Assembly (NCBI GenBank): GCA_030549335.1
Contig: CM060183.1
Location: 20,596,552-20,660,551 of the forward strand
DNA: 64,000 nt
Source of the DNA: Pontederia crassipes
Lineage: Eukaryota > Streptophyta > Magnoliopsida > Commelinales > Pontederiaceae
Reading direction: 5' to 3'
Shown: positions 25,077 to 37,195 of the stretch, in pieces
Layout: each line of letters opens with the position of its first letter
How positions within the stretch are numbered: position 1 is the first letter of the stretch
Notes under the pieces: generated by a model
Told to the model about the DNA's origin: nothing
Databases searched by the model: none
The model's input: the letters and a program-made list of their open reading frames with translations, nothing else
Program-made: the position numbers and the translations under genes

Positions 25077-25800
25077 AATTTAATGTTCACTTGGAATTAT
25101 ATTTGGGCAGAAGAAGAGCAAAAACCAAATGGCATTTCAGAAAGAAATATAAAATGCCGAGTAAGAATTTTAAAATCCTTACAATTTTAATTTTTTTAGT
25201 AGTAAAAAAGCGAATCCTAAACTATACAAGAAATATATAATTGGATTAATTTCCACAATTTTATTCTAGGAGGGTGATTGAATTTTGCCAAAAAAAATGA
25301 ATAAATAAATAAATTATTTATTTATTTTTTGTAATTCTTCACGCTTTGGATGCGATCTTTCAAGTATTGTAGAAACGAATTAACTAGTAAAGAAAATCAG
25401 ATGACCGACCACAAAAAAGATTCAGAAAATGCAGAAAAGAAAAGGCGTGGAAGTTTAAAAAATAAGTTTAATAAGGATGAAGCGATTTTAGTACATTAAA
25501 TTATAAAAATAAGCTAAAAACAGAAACACACGTGGACCACCATAAAAATGATTATTTTAATGTTTGTGAAGCTAATCATTGATTGATATTAGTATGAAAT
25601 CCAATTTTAACGAACAAATTTTAATTATCCGCATAAAAAAGTGTAAAACTACACTTATATATATACGACAATAACACTTCAAATTACAGCCTCTGGATGA
25701 CTTAGACTTGTGTTTTTAATAAGTAATTGATTCAAATTGTAATGACCGGCTTGTCCACTATGTAAAATTCAAAAGGAAAATGAAATTAAAAAAAAATATA
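25077..25800. other. AT-rich intergenic DNA
   Basis: Nothing recognisable apart from A/T-rich tracts and a small TAAATAAATAAATTATTTATTTA hairpin-like stretch near 25300. Confidence 0.4.
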
Positions 25801-25805
25801 TAAGA

Positions 25806-26178
25806 CGATTGATTCTCTCTCCCACGATCCCCTCACTGACCCCCACTACCGGCCCTCCCTCCCCGGGTCGCCATGCAGAAGGAAGGTGGCCATCAAAGTA
25901 TACGGCCGAGACCTCCTTTGGACTCATCACTCGGCCGCCGCACTCCCCTTCTTCTTCTTCGTCTGCTTCTTCTCCGACGAACTGCACACGGCGAGCGACC
26001 GACGAATCACGGACGAATGAACGAACGAGACGACCCGGACAATCCAGCCTCCCTCGACACCTTCGCGAGGACTAGGCGCACGCTCCCCCGTCAGTCGAGG
26101 ACGTCCGACGATCGATCAATCGCCGACGACAATCGCAACGATCGGAATCCAACCGAAAGAGGTACTATAGACGTATAA
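25806..26178. other. GC-rich island of unknown origin
   Basis: GC-rich block with overlapping ORFs on both strands (25809-26075 and 25873-26178 plus; 25769-25987 minus). None resembles a known domain; the residue content (Arg, Asp, Asn, Pro) looks like low-complexity CGA/GAC repeats. It may be a leader or first exon captured by a transposon, or a gene not recognised here. A GT donor at 26161 (AGAGGTACTATAG) leaves a spliced plus-strand gene possible. Confidence 0.3.
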
Positions 26179-26338
26179 AATTTTTAGATAAAGAAATGTA
26201 GAACGAATGTCGGATATTTTGATTCAATTATGATAGTGAGATACGTAGGAACATTTTTCATATTAATTGCATTGTGATTTAGTGATCGGAGGTCGGCCGG
26301 AAATGAAATTTCCGTCCATCAGCTTTGTTCACGTGAAG

Positions 26339-26416
26339 AATCGGTCGACCGATTTCTCCATATCGGTCGACCGATCTTCGACATCCCATGTCGCGATTTA
26401 GGGCCGGTCGACCGAT
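26339..26416. repeat. Cluster of three CGGTCGACCG palindromes
   Basis: AATCGGTCGACCGATT (26339-26354, a perfect 16-bp palindrome), ATCGGTCGACCGAT (26362-26375) and CGGTCGACCG (26405-26414) lie within 78 bp of otherwise ordinary sequence. Confidence 0.85.
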
Positions 26417-28170
26417 ATGGCCATTGACTATCTTTCATCAGATTATCATTTCATCATCTATATGGCTATATGTACTAAACGTCAGCTCACGAACATTTCA
26501 TGCCTCTGCTTTGAAATTTTGCAGGTGAGCACCCTGTTTAGGGAGAAAGTGGATAATGCAGAGCTTCAGGGTGGCAGCACATGACTTATAGAGAACCCAT
26601 AAGCTTTCCGCCTTTTTAATTCTGCATTCGAATTATCTGACTCCGTATATATGAGATACTTGAATTTTTCTTTTTAACATTGCGTATGTTGTTAATTCCT
26701 AGAACTATTTGAATTATCTTCATTTCCCTATTTTCTTGAACTATGTCACGTCATGTGACACCCTTTAAATTTCAACGATGTTTCTTTCGCATTCTCTTTT
26801 CATTGTTATTTCTCTTGCCAGTCATATGTTGACCGGTCAAAGTCAAAGTAGTCGTAGTCAAGGTAGCGCTCTCTTGATTAATCTGACTGTCAGCATGACG
26901 GAAGGACTGATTTTGGAGACATTGCACAAATAATTTCTTAATTCAAATTTAACGAGTTTATCGATTAGTTTCACATAATTGGAACTTTTCCCGGTTATGA
27001 TAAGGCATAAATTATTGAGTGTTTAATGACTCTAGTTCTGTGTTGGATATTAATTAATCAAATTAAATTAAATTAAACACAAAGGACGTCATACTGTAGC
27101 ATAATTTGATAATGATTTCCTTTCATGCCTCCTTCCTGCTCACTTCACTCCAACTTCATCATCATGAACCTATTACTTCTTGCTTAGGGTCATCATTACA
27201 AACTTTTACAATTTGCCTAGCTATCAATCATCACCTGTTTTTTTTAGGATACAATCTCTAACTCATTATTTGCAATCGAGTTTAAACGAAAATGAAAGCT
27301 TGACCTAACAATTAGTTTCTTTATTCTTAGACTGTGAAAATAAGTATACGATGGGAAACTAAGAAAAAAATTATAACATTTTATTAGATATAAGATAGTG
27401 GTTGACAGGAACGCCTTCTATGCTCCCTATAAATGTGTGATTAAACGGTTTAACAGTGTAATTATTCAATTGTATCGACAAAAGAGGGCTTAGTCTTCGC
27501 GATATCAAGGTCATCATCTTCAACTCCTTTACAAGTTGAAGCGAATCATCCGAACTTTTTCACGAATTCTGAACATACTTCGAAATTGAGAATAGAGGAA
27601 ATGAAACGCTTAGCACAACATAAGTACATCTAAATGAACCTACATAAAAATATGACTTAAACTTTTAGTATTGATCTTCTTTTATAAACGAGAGAGATTT
27701 AAACGAGGGGCAACGTGCGATACGCACGAGATCGCGCGGACGTGCATAATCCACTCACATGATCAGCGTGATCCACAATCACGCGTGGATCACGTCTTCA
27801 CGTTCGTCCGCTTCCGGAACAAGAATGTATCCTGCAACATCCGATTTATACGTGTTAATCTAACAGTTATAGAACAGAAGAGATAAAACTCAGGCGTCAT
27901 TTATCGAACGTGTTGAGTCCGATAACTGATGCATCGGGTTTAATTTATCCCATGTTGGGTGGTCGCCGGTGAAAAACATAAGATTCACTATATATAGGAA
28001 TATTTTTCACGCGGTCCGATTTTAGATCTGATTCGTTTTTTTTTTCATTTTAAAACTTAAACTGGTCTTGTTTATTTATTAGTTTATGAGTGAGCCTATG
28101 TTTAGATTTTTTTTTGTTTTTGCATTTCTATTATCTCTATTTTTTTGTCCTTAATCAATAGGATAGATTG

Positions 28171-28172
<2 letters not shown>
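26417..28172. other. Intergenic DNA
   Basis: No supported gene. TTGACCGGTCAA at 26829-26840 is a 12-bp palindrome of two W-boxes (WRKY sites), with GTCAAAGTCAAAG following it. The block 27700-27960 is somewhat richer in GC without a recognisable product. Confidence 0.35.

Positions 28173-28219
<47 letters not shown>
28173..28219. repeat. (AT)n microsatellite
   Basis: About 47 bp of AT dinucleotides. Confidence 0.95.
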
Positions 28220-28220
<1 letters not shown>

Positions 28221-28570
28221 CACTGCACTTAGGCGACCAGAGATTTCTTGAGTTAAGCTCTAACATTAAATTAGTCAGGTATAATGATGAGCATCGTGGT
28301 TGATTGCAATGAAAAAAAGTAACAGAAAAATATATTTAGAAAGTTTATTAAAGTTTATAATTACTTGAAAAATATTATAAACCATATAGTTTAGGATTTT
28401 TCTTTGTACTCCCATCTGAATATATTCAATCCTCTTAAAAAAGGGTCCTTCATCAAATATTAACCTTTTTTTAGTTTGGGTTGGGCTGAACACTAAGATT
28501 ACTTCCCCCGTAGGCCTTTTATACCAAAATCTGACACACCTCTTTCAATACGATTGAGGTTTTTAAATTA

Positions 28571-28573
<3 letters not shown>

Positions 28574-28656
<83 letters not shown>
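28574..28656. repeat. (GA)41 microsatellite
   Basis: About 83 bp of uninterrupted GA dinucleotides, 354 bp after the (AT)n tract. Confidence 0.95.
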
Positions 28657-28659
<3 letters not shown>

Positions 28660-28899
28660 ATTTTCATTTTAAGCGTGTGAATTGATGCAAGATCGAAGAC
28701 ATTTGTTTCTGACGCGTTGATTTATTTAAATTATTTTGTTTTTCTATCGAAATAAGCTTATATTAATAGCTTAATTATACATGCTCTTTCCTATGTGTTT
28801 ATTTTACATATATGGGTGGGTGATCTCTCGCCATTGTAATTTTCAAACTTCTGCCACTGTAATTTTCAGACTTTTTATAAAATAGTAGCAGTGTAAATT

Positions 28900-29340
28900 T
28901 TTCTAAATATAATTTTAACATTTATTATGAATATAAACTGGTATATTTTTTAGTTAATATAGATTTCATAAATATAATTTTAAATAAATAAAATTTATTT
29001 ATTAATACAATTTTTTTATTATCACGAATTGATCTACCTTCATAATTTCCAACGGCCAAATCTATATCGAAAATTCTGAAAGGCATAATGCCTTCAAAAA
29101 TTTTGACGAATACTTCCGTCAAAACTTGTGAATGGTTAAACGTCATTCAAAACTTTCGACATAAAATATCTCTCAAAACTTGTAAATTCGTTTCTAACAT
29201 TTTGATCCATCGAAACTTGCCGACTAGATCCATTAGAAATTTCGAAGGACAAAATGTCCGTTGAAGATTTCGATGGATACTTTTTTTGGTCGTGATCAGC
29301 GATCCACTAGTATCCGGGACTATTAGCACACGACTAATCC
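28900..29340. repeat. Degenerate repeats of the GACGAA/TTCGTC type
   Basis: AT-rich sequence built from loosely repeated motifs such as CCGTCAAAACTTGTGAA (29114) and CATCGAAACTTGC (29208). The same phrases recur at 30880-30950, beyond the LTR-like block, so that block probably inserted into one older repeat. Such subterminal arrays are seen in CACTA-like and some other DNA transposons; the class is not settled. Confidence 0.35.
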
Positions 29341-29529
29341 AATTGATGGCTTGTATTTTATACCTATTTTAACATGAAAAAAAGTGCCACATTTTCTCCG
29401 ATAAGGAATGTAAAGCAATTCACACTATATACATTTACCCCTTTTTCCAACACTCCAAGTCATCCGATCACTTTTCAACCTATATATGTATATTCCTCTT
29501 ATGTCTGCTTGTAATTTCCTTATTCGTCA

Positions 29530-30830
29530 CACAGGTGCAGGTGGCCCCCATCGGATGATTGGTAAGACAAGCGGACGCGGCAAAAAGGGAGAGCGCACAG
29601 CCTAATCAAACCAATCTGGACCACAAGACATGTGGCACCATCTGCATACACCATCTGACAAGATCACAGGGAATCAAGAGAACAAATCCTCGTATGGACA
29701 GGTGGCGAAAATCAAACGATTGAAAGGATTAGTGAAGACATGTGGCGAAAATGAGAAGAGAAAAGACCAGAGGAAAGAGGGTATTAAAAGGGAAAAAGTT
29801 GGAACAAAGAGGAGGAGGAGAAGGAGATCACGAGAGAGGAGGGAAGGAAAGAACTTGGAGGCAATGGATAGGAGATCATCTTCGGTCATTCGGATGAGCA
29901 GGATGAACTTTCATTTTAGTTTATGCCTTCGTTTTCGCAAATTATTTTGCCGCATTAACTTTTCTATTAGCTTGAAGTTTAAGTTCATTATGTCTAACTA
30001 ATCAGCCTTTGAGATCGAGGGATCATTCGATGGATTTAGACTTGGTTTGATATTTTTATTTGATTCGGATGATGAGCTTTCATGATGTTTGATCTTAATG
30101 CTATTCTCGTGAACATTGTGACAGCAAGTTCTCGATGGTTTCCCCGAGAAGGGAGCGTATGTGGATTGACAGCATGCTGTGAGCCGATAGGCTAGCATGG
30201 TTGTAGAGAAGAAAAATTGTAACTATTGTTTTCACTTCCTTATGTAGAACGAGTCGAGAGAGGAGTTCTACGAATTTCCAATTTAATATCACATGTTGGT
30301 GAATTGACTCGGTTCAAATACGAGAATAGGAGAACTTAATATTATCTTTCATGAAAATGAAAAATACCCATTAAATGTCATCATCTAATTGTAATCTTTA
30401 AGGATATCTGTTCACCGAGTCTCCCCCATTAGAATGATCCCTGGTGCCTCTGTTTCTACATATCAATTTAGCAACGATACTTATTTCAGATTTTACTTTT
30501 TTCAAGTTTTCTAGTTAAATCCGAAAACAATAAACAAATTACAAAACCTAAAACACAAAATATATTCTTATTTCTTAGTCATTTACTGCTCTTAGGCGCT
30601 CCTTTTCAAATTCAAGATATTTTCTTGGCAGTGTTTGCGAAATACAATCTATATTCTCTCCCTGTGGATCGACCCTAATCTATATGACAACGATAGTTGT
30701 ATACTTGCAACCTGAGAAGTGAATTCATATTTTTAAAACTTCTTTACATTTCTGCAAAGGGAATTCGATCTTTACATACTCGCACCTAGCGTGCGAATAT
30801 TACTTCCCATATTTACACAGACTTCTCACA
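29530..30830. mobile_element. Probable solo LTR of a Ty3/gypsy-like retroelement (fossil)
   Basis: Non-coding block with a composition unlike its flanks. It contains TCCCTGTGGATCGACC near 30658, a phrase common near the end of plant Ty3/gypsy LTRs, and a TTAAGTTCATTATGTCTAAC-like stretch typical of such LTRs. No internal gag or pol domains are visible, which points to a solo LTR. The ends are approximate and no target duplication could be fixed. Confidence 0.4.
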
Positions 30831-31089
30831 ACACTAATATTTGGGCTCAAGCGGAAAAGTATACACTGGCCAACGGATACTTTCGTCAAAACTTGTGAAG
30901 GGTTCTTTTTTTATGATTTGATCTATCGAAACTTGCGACGAATATTTGAATCCATTGATAAAAGTTTTGCAACGAGTGCTTTTGGAATGGTACTCATCCG
31001 ACGAATAATACGGTTATTGCGTCATTTGTGACGAAAATATCAACATTTTTTTATGGTGGCCATGGGTAAACATCGTGTGAGATTCTATG

Positions 31090-34000
31090 CAATATTTTTA
31101 AAACCGGACCGGACCGGCCGGTTCGACCGCGAACCGGCAATAAATCCGGTTCGATTTGATGTGTAAACCCAGAAATGAAAAAAACCAGTTTAGACCGGGT
31201 TGAACCGCTTAAAAATGGTTGAACCACATGAACTGGGCGAAAATGATTTTTCATAAATTTAAGCAATTATGAAAAAAATATAAGTTTAAAAAGGCATCTC
31301 TGAGAAAAGTATAAAAGCTAACCTTTTACCTTTTTGCTTTTAGGGCCTGTGGTGGAGTCTTTCGGTCTTCCATCAAGCAAAAAGAAATGAAAGAAGTTGC
31401 TGTTAGAAATCTAATCTGAAGTTGCGCTAAGTTGATGTGGCTAAGTTGATGTGGTGACCAGAGATTTACATCCGTGTAACAAAAGGTTAGAGGCAATATT
31501 TTCTTTTCTTTTTTTTTGGGGACATCTTTTTAAATCTTAGATTTTAGTTTGAAAAACTCTATTGGATGAGTTCTATTTACTTTTTTTAAGGTCATCTTTA
31601 AACTTTTTTAAAAAAACTTGATCATAATCTTTTTTAGATTCATATGGAAAGCTTATTTCTTTTTCTTGTTGATTTACTTTGATATTTATTATTTGTTTAA
31701 GTTTAATATTGAAATTTTATTAGGTCTGTAATTATGGGAAATTCTATGATTTTAATAGTAATATGAAGTTTGTGTTCAAATTACTTTACTGTTTATACTT
31801 TACAGTATGTGGTTGCATATCATAGTGCATCATAAACTAAATGTGGATTCACTGCCATTTCATCACTGATCTTAAATTTATTTTTTATTCTTTTTTAGTT
31901 ATTACCACTAGCATTGGAAAGTATGCTGACATAGATATTTTATTTTTTAGGGAGGCCGACATTTAATGGTATGCCCTTGTTTTAAGGAAGTTCAATATGT
32001 ATATTTCAAGAGTCATGATATAGATAGATTATAAATGTTAGTTGTGCACTTATTTTGGTAGCTACACATGATGTTTAGCATCCAATTGTTATGAGATGAT
32101 ATCAACTTTGTTATTCATAGCATTCTTAATATCTCTAGCTTTTTAATATGTATACTGTGAATGCCTAATTTTGATTACCATCACTTTTAAACTTTTTGTT
32201 TGTTTTCTTTGATATATTAGGAAATATATATGGCTTCAGAGGTAGAACGTTCTTGCTTGAATCATTCGGTTAGACAAAAAAGGGATATTGCATGGAAGTA
32301 TGTAAGCGAAGGAACAAGTGCAAATGGTAGAAAAATACTAATATGTGGATTTTGTCAGAAAAAAAGTTTCAGGAGGGATTAACAAGATGAAACAACATCT
32401 AGTTGGGAATAAAGGAAATGTTGACGCATGTAAGAAGGTTCCTTCGAATGTTCAATTAGAACTTAAAGACTCATTAGATATCAATTTACAAAAAGCCAAA
32501 GACAAAAGAGGATTAGCTGAAGACTTAACATTGGACGAAGGCAATGAAAAAGAGATAACTAAGGGAAAGAGAAAAGTTTCAGCTTCTGGTATTGAACCAT
32601 TTTTTCATACAAGTGCAGGTGATTCTTTACAATCAAGTATTAAGGCATGCATGCAAAGTAAGGAAAGATGGCAAGATATTGATTTAGCTATTGCTTTATG
32701 GTTTTATGATGCTTGCATACCTTTTAACGCATGCAATTCACCTTACTTTCAGCATGCTATTGATAGAATAGTCAATATAGACCATGAATATAAACATCCT
32801 TCTTATCATGCTTTACGTGTGAAATTACTGAATGATGCTAAAATGCATGTGAAGTTAATTATCAACTCATATAGAAGCACTTGGGCCGACACTGGATGTA
32901 CCATAATGGGAGATGGATGAACAGATAAACGACAAAGACCATTGATTAACTTTTTGGTTTATTGTCCAAAAGGCATTTCATTTATTAAGTCAATCGATGC
33001 TTCTGATATTTGTGCAAATGCAGACAACTTATGCAATCTTTTTGGTGAAATTGTGGAATGGGTTGGTCCTCAAAATGTAGTACATATGGTAACGGACAAT
33101 AGAGCTAATTACAAAGCTGCAAGTTTAAAGCTCATGGAGAAATATCCATTTATCTTTTGGACAACTTGTGCTGCCCATTGTGTCAACTTGATATTAAAAG
33201 ACATCGGTGAGATGGCTACAGTGGAAAGTCTGACCCTTCTTGCTTCCAAAGTAATTGTGTTTGTATACAATCATAAAGTAACTTTGAATTGGCTAAGAAA
33301 AAGAGAAGGTTGGCGAGAAATTATTCGTCCTGGCGCAACGCGTTTTGCAACTACCTTCATAGCTTTGCAAAGCTTACATCAGCACAAGGATGACTTGCAA
33401 GGTTTGGTTGTAAGTGCCAGGTTTGGTTGTAAGTGCTGATTATAAGAAATTTTTGAAGCAACAAAAAGGTAGAGATGTAAAACAAATTGTGTTAGATGAT
33501 AATTTCTGGAGTAATTGCTTAATGATTGTGAGGATTATGACTCCGTTGATACGTTTATTACGTCTTTGTGATACTGATGAAAAGCCATCTTTGGGCTACA
33601 TTTATGAGGCTATGCATAGATCACGTTTGGGAATTATGAAAATTTTCAAAAATATAAAGAGACTTTACAAGCCTTATCTTGATGTTATAGATAACAGATG
33701 GGATGATTCTAATCTTCATAATCAAGCCTTATCTTGATGTTATAGATAACAGATGGGATGATTCTAATTTTGAAGGTTGGGATCGAATGTTGCATCATAA
33801 TCTTCATGCAATGGCATATTATTTGAATCTCGTCTTCCAATATAATGATTCTAACTTCTGTAATGATCCCGAGATTATGCGTGGTGTACATCATGTGATT
33901 GACAAGCTTGATGTTTTTGACAACTTAGTATTATTCAAGGAGTTAAGGATCTTTCGAGAATGTGATTTGTGTTTTTCTCGCCCAAATGTGATATCTTGTA

Positions 34001-35286
34001 GCAAAACTACTCGGCCAGGTATGAGTCAATTTGGTGATCCTATTATATTTTTTTATTAATTTAATTTCCTGAATTTAAATATTTGCATGATCCATAAACA
34101 TTCATTTTTTCCTTATGTAATATCTTTCTTTTTTGTTTTCTTATCCAATGAAGATGAATGGTGGAGATTATTTGGTTATGATGTTCCTAATTTGCAAAAG
34201 TTGGCAATGAGAATTCTTGCCCAAACGACTTCTTCTTCTGGAAGTGAGCGTAATTGGAGTGTGTTTGAACGCATCCTTACGAAGAAGAGAAATCGATTAG
34301 AACATGAAAAGTTAAATGATCTCGTTTATATTCATTATAACTTGAGATTGAAAAATAGGTATGTTATCTTATATTTAAGTCTAATTGTATTTGGATATCA
34401 TTTTATCATTTGTGTAAACTTAACTTTGTTATTGTTTATTAGGTTGTCTATGTGCAAAAATTTATATGATCCGATTGATTATGAATCAATTGACAAAATA
34501 GAATTTTGGATTGTCGAAAAAGAGGGGGAGCTTGAGTATGAAGAGCTTGAAAATATGATTGAATCAGAACTTCCAAAAGATAACATAGACTCAAGTGTTC
34601 AAGGTTTGGAAATTATGTGCAAATTTATATCATACATAAATTATTTTGGATTTAATTTTATGTAGTCAAAATAATGTGAAACTTATTTATGTTTCATTAT
34701 GTTTTTCTAGATCTTGAAGAGCTTGGGGATCAAGATGAAGATGGTTTTTTGGATGAAGCAGAAGATGACTTAGATGAATAGGATGTTCAAAATGCATAGG
34801 AAGAACAAAACTTTTGACAAATGATTACTTTTGATATTTTGTGAAGTAGCTCACAAGTCAATACTTGAGAACTATGCACAATGCTTTCTCTGATATGTGA
34901 TATATGAATTATGAAGTAGTTGCTTACATGTTTTCTTACAAGTTATTTAACTTCTATATTATGCTATTGTAATATTTTGCTAATGATATCTTATGTAAAA
35001 CTGAGAACTATCAAATTGATTTAGATGTCATCTTATAAGTTATTTAGTTTTTATATTCTATTGATGCTCATATCTAGTTGAAAAATTTTGTAGAATTGAT
35101 TATGATGATAGCTCTTTTTATTTTAAAATTTTTATATGTATTATTCATTATACATTTAAATATTTAATAACGATAATAATATTTTATTAAAAATCTGGTT
35201 CAATCCGGTTGAACCCGATCAAATCGGTTAAACCATGACCCAATTGATCATCCGGTTCGACAACTGGTCCGGTTTTAAAAATATTG
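31090..35286 (+). mobile_element. hAT transposon, complete ends with 8-bp target duplication
   Basis: A 4,197-bp element. The two ends carry the same perfect inverted repeat of about 21 bp (CAATATTTTTAAAACCGGAC plus one C). The flanks are ATTCTATG (31082-31089) and ATTCTATA (35287-35294), an 8-bp target duplication with one mismatch. The outer 100-150 bp of each end carry many CCGGTT/AACCGG motifs, probable transposase-binding sites. It encodes a damaged BED-zinc-finger hAT transposase on the plus strand (32230-34782). Confidence 0.92.
32230..34782 (+). pseudogene. hAT transposase (BED finger, RNase H-like core, hAT dimerisation), disrupted
   Basis: Starts at ATG 32230 (MASEVERSCLNHSVRQKRDI). 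Domains in order: BED zinc finger (ILICGFCQKK, then GGINKMKQHL with the His part in a shifted frame); catalytic region with MGDG.TDKRQRPLINFLVYC, SIDASD, VVHMVTDNRANYKAA and TTCAAHCVNLILKDIG; and the C-terminal hAT dimerisation region DEWWRLFGYDVPNLQKLAMR, SSSGSERNWSVFERI, then LNDLVYIHYNLRL. Introns are visible: about 34020-34152 (restoring RPDEWW), 34359-34441, and one just before 34711; the gene ends LDE* at 34782. Damage: a one-base shift in the BED finger, TGG to TGA in the GDGW motif near 32918, and two short tandem duplications (19 bp near 33400-33437 and 55 bp at about 33671-33780), both shifting frame. It cannot encode a full transposase. Confidence 0.88.
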
Positions 35287-35294
35287 ATTCTATA

Positions 35295-35894
35295 TACTGT
35301 GCCTAAAATCCAAACCATGAAAAATTAATAATAGTCGTAGAACTTGCATGCATATGAGAAGTCAAACATGTACACTGCAAAGGTAATGAAATGATGGCAG
35401 ACTTTTTTTTATGAACTATAGCCGCTCTAGACTTAATATTGTCATTTGTTAAAGGGAATGCATGTACAATGCGGTTTTTTGGCTGTAGATTAATATAATC
35501 CTAGTTAAATGTATATAAAAAAGCTATTAGAATAAGTAGAAAGTCTGATCATCTAGACCCTTTTGGCATATAACAAGAGCTAATTAATCATTTAATGCAA
35601 ATTGTGCTACCTCTTATATATATCGTGGGCTAGTAAGTTGCCATCCACTTCGAATTTCCAACGGATTATTTCATACAACAATCCACCTTTTGCAATTACA
35701 TAAGGATTTTGTGACGGATCATTAAACCCTTCTCAAATAGCAATAGACAAAAGTCGATCGAAAAAAAGAGGGAAATTATACATGAGGCATGTCTTGGATT
35801 AGTCCCACATGCATAAATCATGGAAGAGATGCTGTGTATATATGGGAGTATGACCTTGGCTTAAGAGGGTGTGTTTTGAGAAAGTCGTGCGAGC
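35295..35894. other. AT-rich intergenic DNA
   Basis: No gene seen. From about 35780 it leads into the direct duplication described next. Confidence 0.35.
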
Positions 35895-37195
35895 TGAGGT
35901 CCAAAGCATATAATATCTTATACAAGTGCAAGGATGTTAGATATTATTCCGACAAATACTACCCATCAAAAGTTTTGAAAATCATGTGAGCTAAGGCCCA
36001 AAGCATATAATATTTTACGCAAGTGTAAGGATGTTAAATTCCGACAAATACTACCCGTCAAAAGTTTTGAAAGTTGCTTTCATGACAAATTCAATCGTAA
36101 AAATTTTTGAAGAATTTTTGGTACCATCAAAAAGTATTTTGCGATGAACATTTTTTGACCAGTGATGTTAGGTTGGAAAAGCCATCGAAAATTTGAAAAT
36201 TTTTTTAGTGATCGATTCCGTCCGACTGAAAAAGGAGAAAGCTTTCGTATTTAATTTCCAGTTTCTATCGAATTACACAGATGTTTCTATGAACTCATTC
36301 CAATTTTTTTCAAAGGAGTAGAAATGATCTATTATAGTTAACCAAATTTCTTGATATAAAATGTTTAGGAGGATGTAGATCCTGCCAAAAAGCATGTCGT
36401 TAAACTGAAATAGACTAACTTTGCCAAAAAAAATCAATCCTGTTGACATCACAATGGATACGTATTATTGTTGATAATGCATTAAATCTGAACCTTAGTT
36501 GTAAACCTATGTGGGCTCCAAAGCATATAATATCCTACGCAAGTGCAAGGATGTTAGATATTATTCCGACAAATACTACCCATCAAAAGTTTTGAAAATC
36601 ATGTGAGGTGAGGCCCAAAGCATATAATACCTTACGCAAGTACAAGGATGTTAGATTCCGACAAATACTACCCAGAGTTGAGGCCCGAAGCATATAATAT
36701 CCTACGCAAGTGTAAGGATGTCAGATTCCGACAAATACTACCCATCAAAAGTTTTGAAAGTTGCTTTCACGACAAATTCAATCGTAAAATTTTTTGAAGA
36801 ATTTTTGGTACCATCAAAAAGCATTCTGCGATGAACATTTCTTGATCGGTGATGTCAGGTTGGAAAAGCCATCAGAAATTTGAAAAAAGTTTTAGTGATC
36901 GATTCCGTCCGACTGAAAAAGAAATTTAATTTTCAACTTCTATCGAATTACACAGATGTTTTTATGAATTCATTTCGCTTTTTATCAAAGGAGTAGAAAT
37001 GATCCATTAGAGTTAACCAAATTTCTTGGTATAATGTTTAAGAGGATGTAGATCCTGCCAAAAAGCATGACGTTAAATTGAAACAGACTAACTTTGCAAA
37101 AAAAAATCAATCATATTGACATCACAATGGATATATTTGTTGATAATGTATTGAATCTGAACCTAGTTGTAATTCTTTGTGGGCTCTTTATATAA
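35895..37195. repeat. Direct duplication of a ~600-bp unit with a short internal repeat
   Basis: 35,895-36,510 and 36,512-37,195 align along almost their whole length, roughly 85-90% by eye. Each begins with a short sub-repeat (CCAAAGCATATAATATC...CCGACAAATACTACCC) that occurs about five times, near 35900, 35995, 36515, 36613 and 36684. No protein is encoded. It could be a tandemly duplicated LTR-like or DNA-transposon end. Confidence 0.75.

Noticed and set aside
24269-25090. 273-residue minus-strand ORF opposite the 24.5-kb gene
   Set aside because: It is an antisense shadow of a GC-rich gene; the plus strand has the TATA box, the start context and the ordered C-terminal part.
29630-30001. 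123-residue Arg/Lys-rich ORF
   Set aside because: Low-complexity sequence inside an LTR-like block with no recognisable domain.
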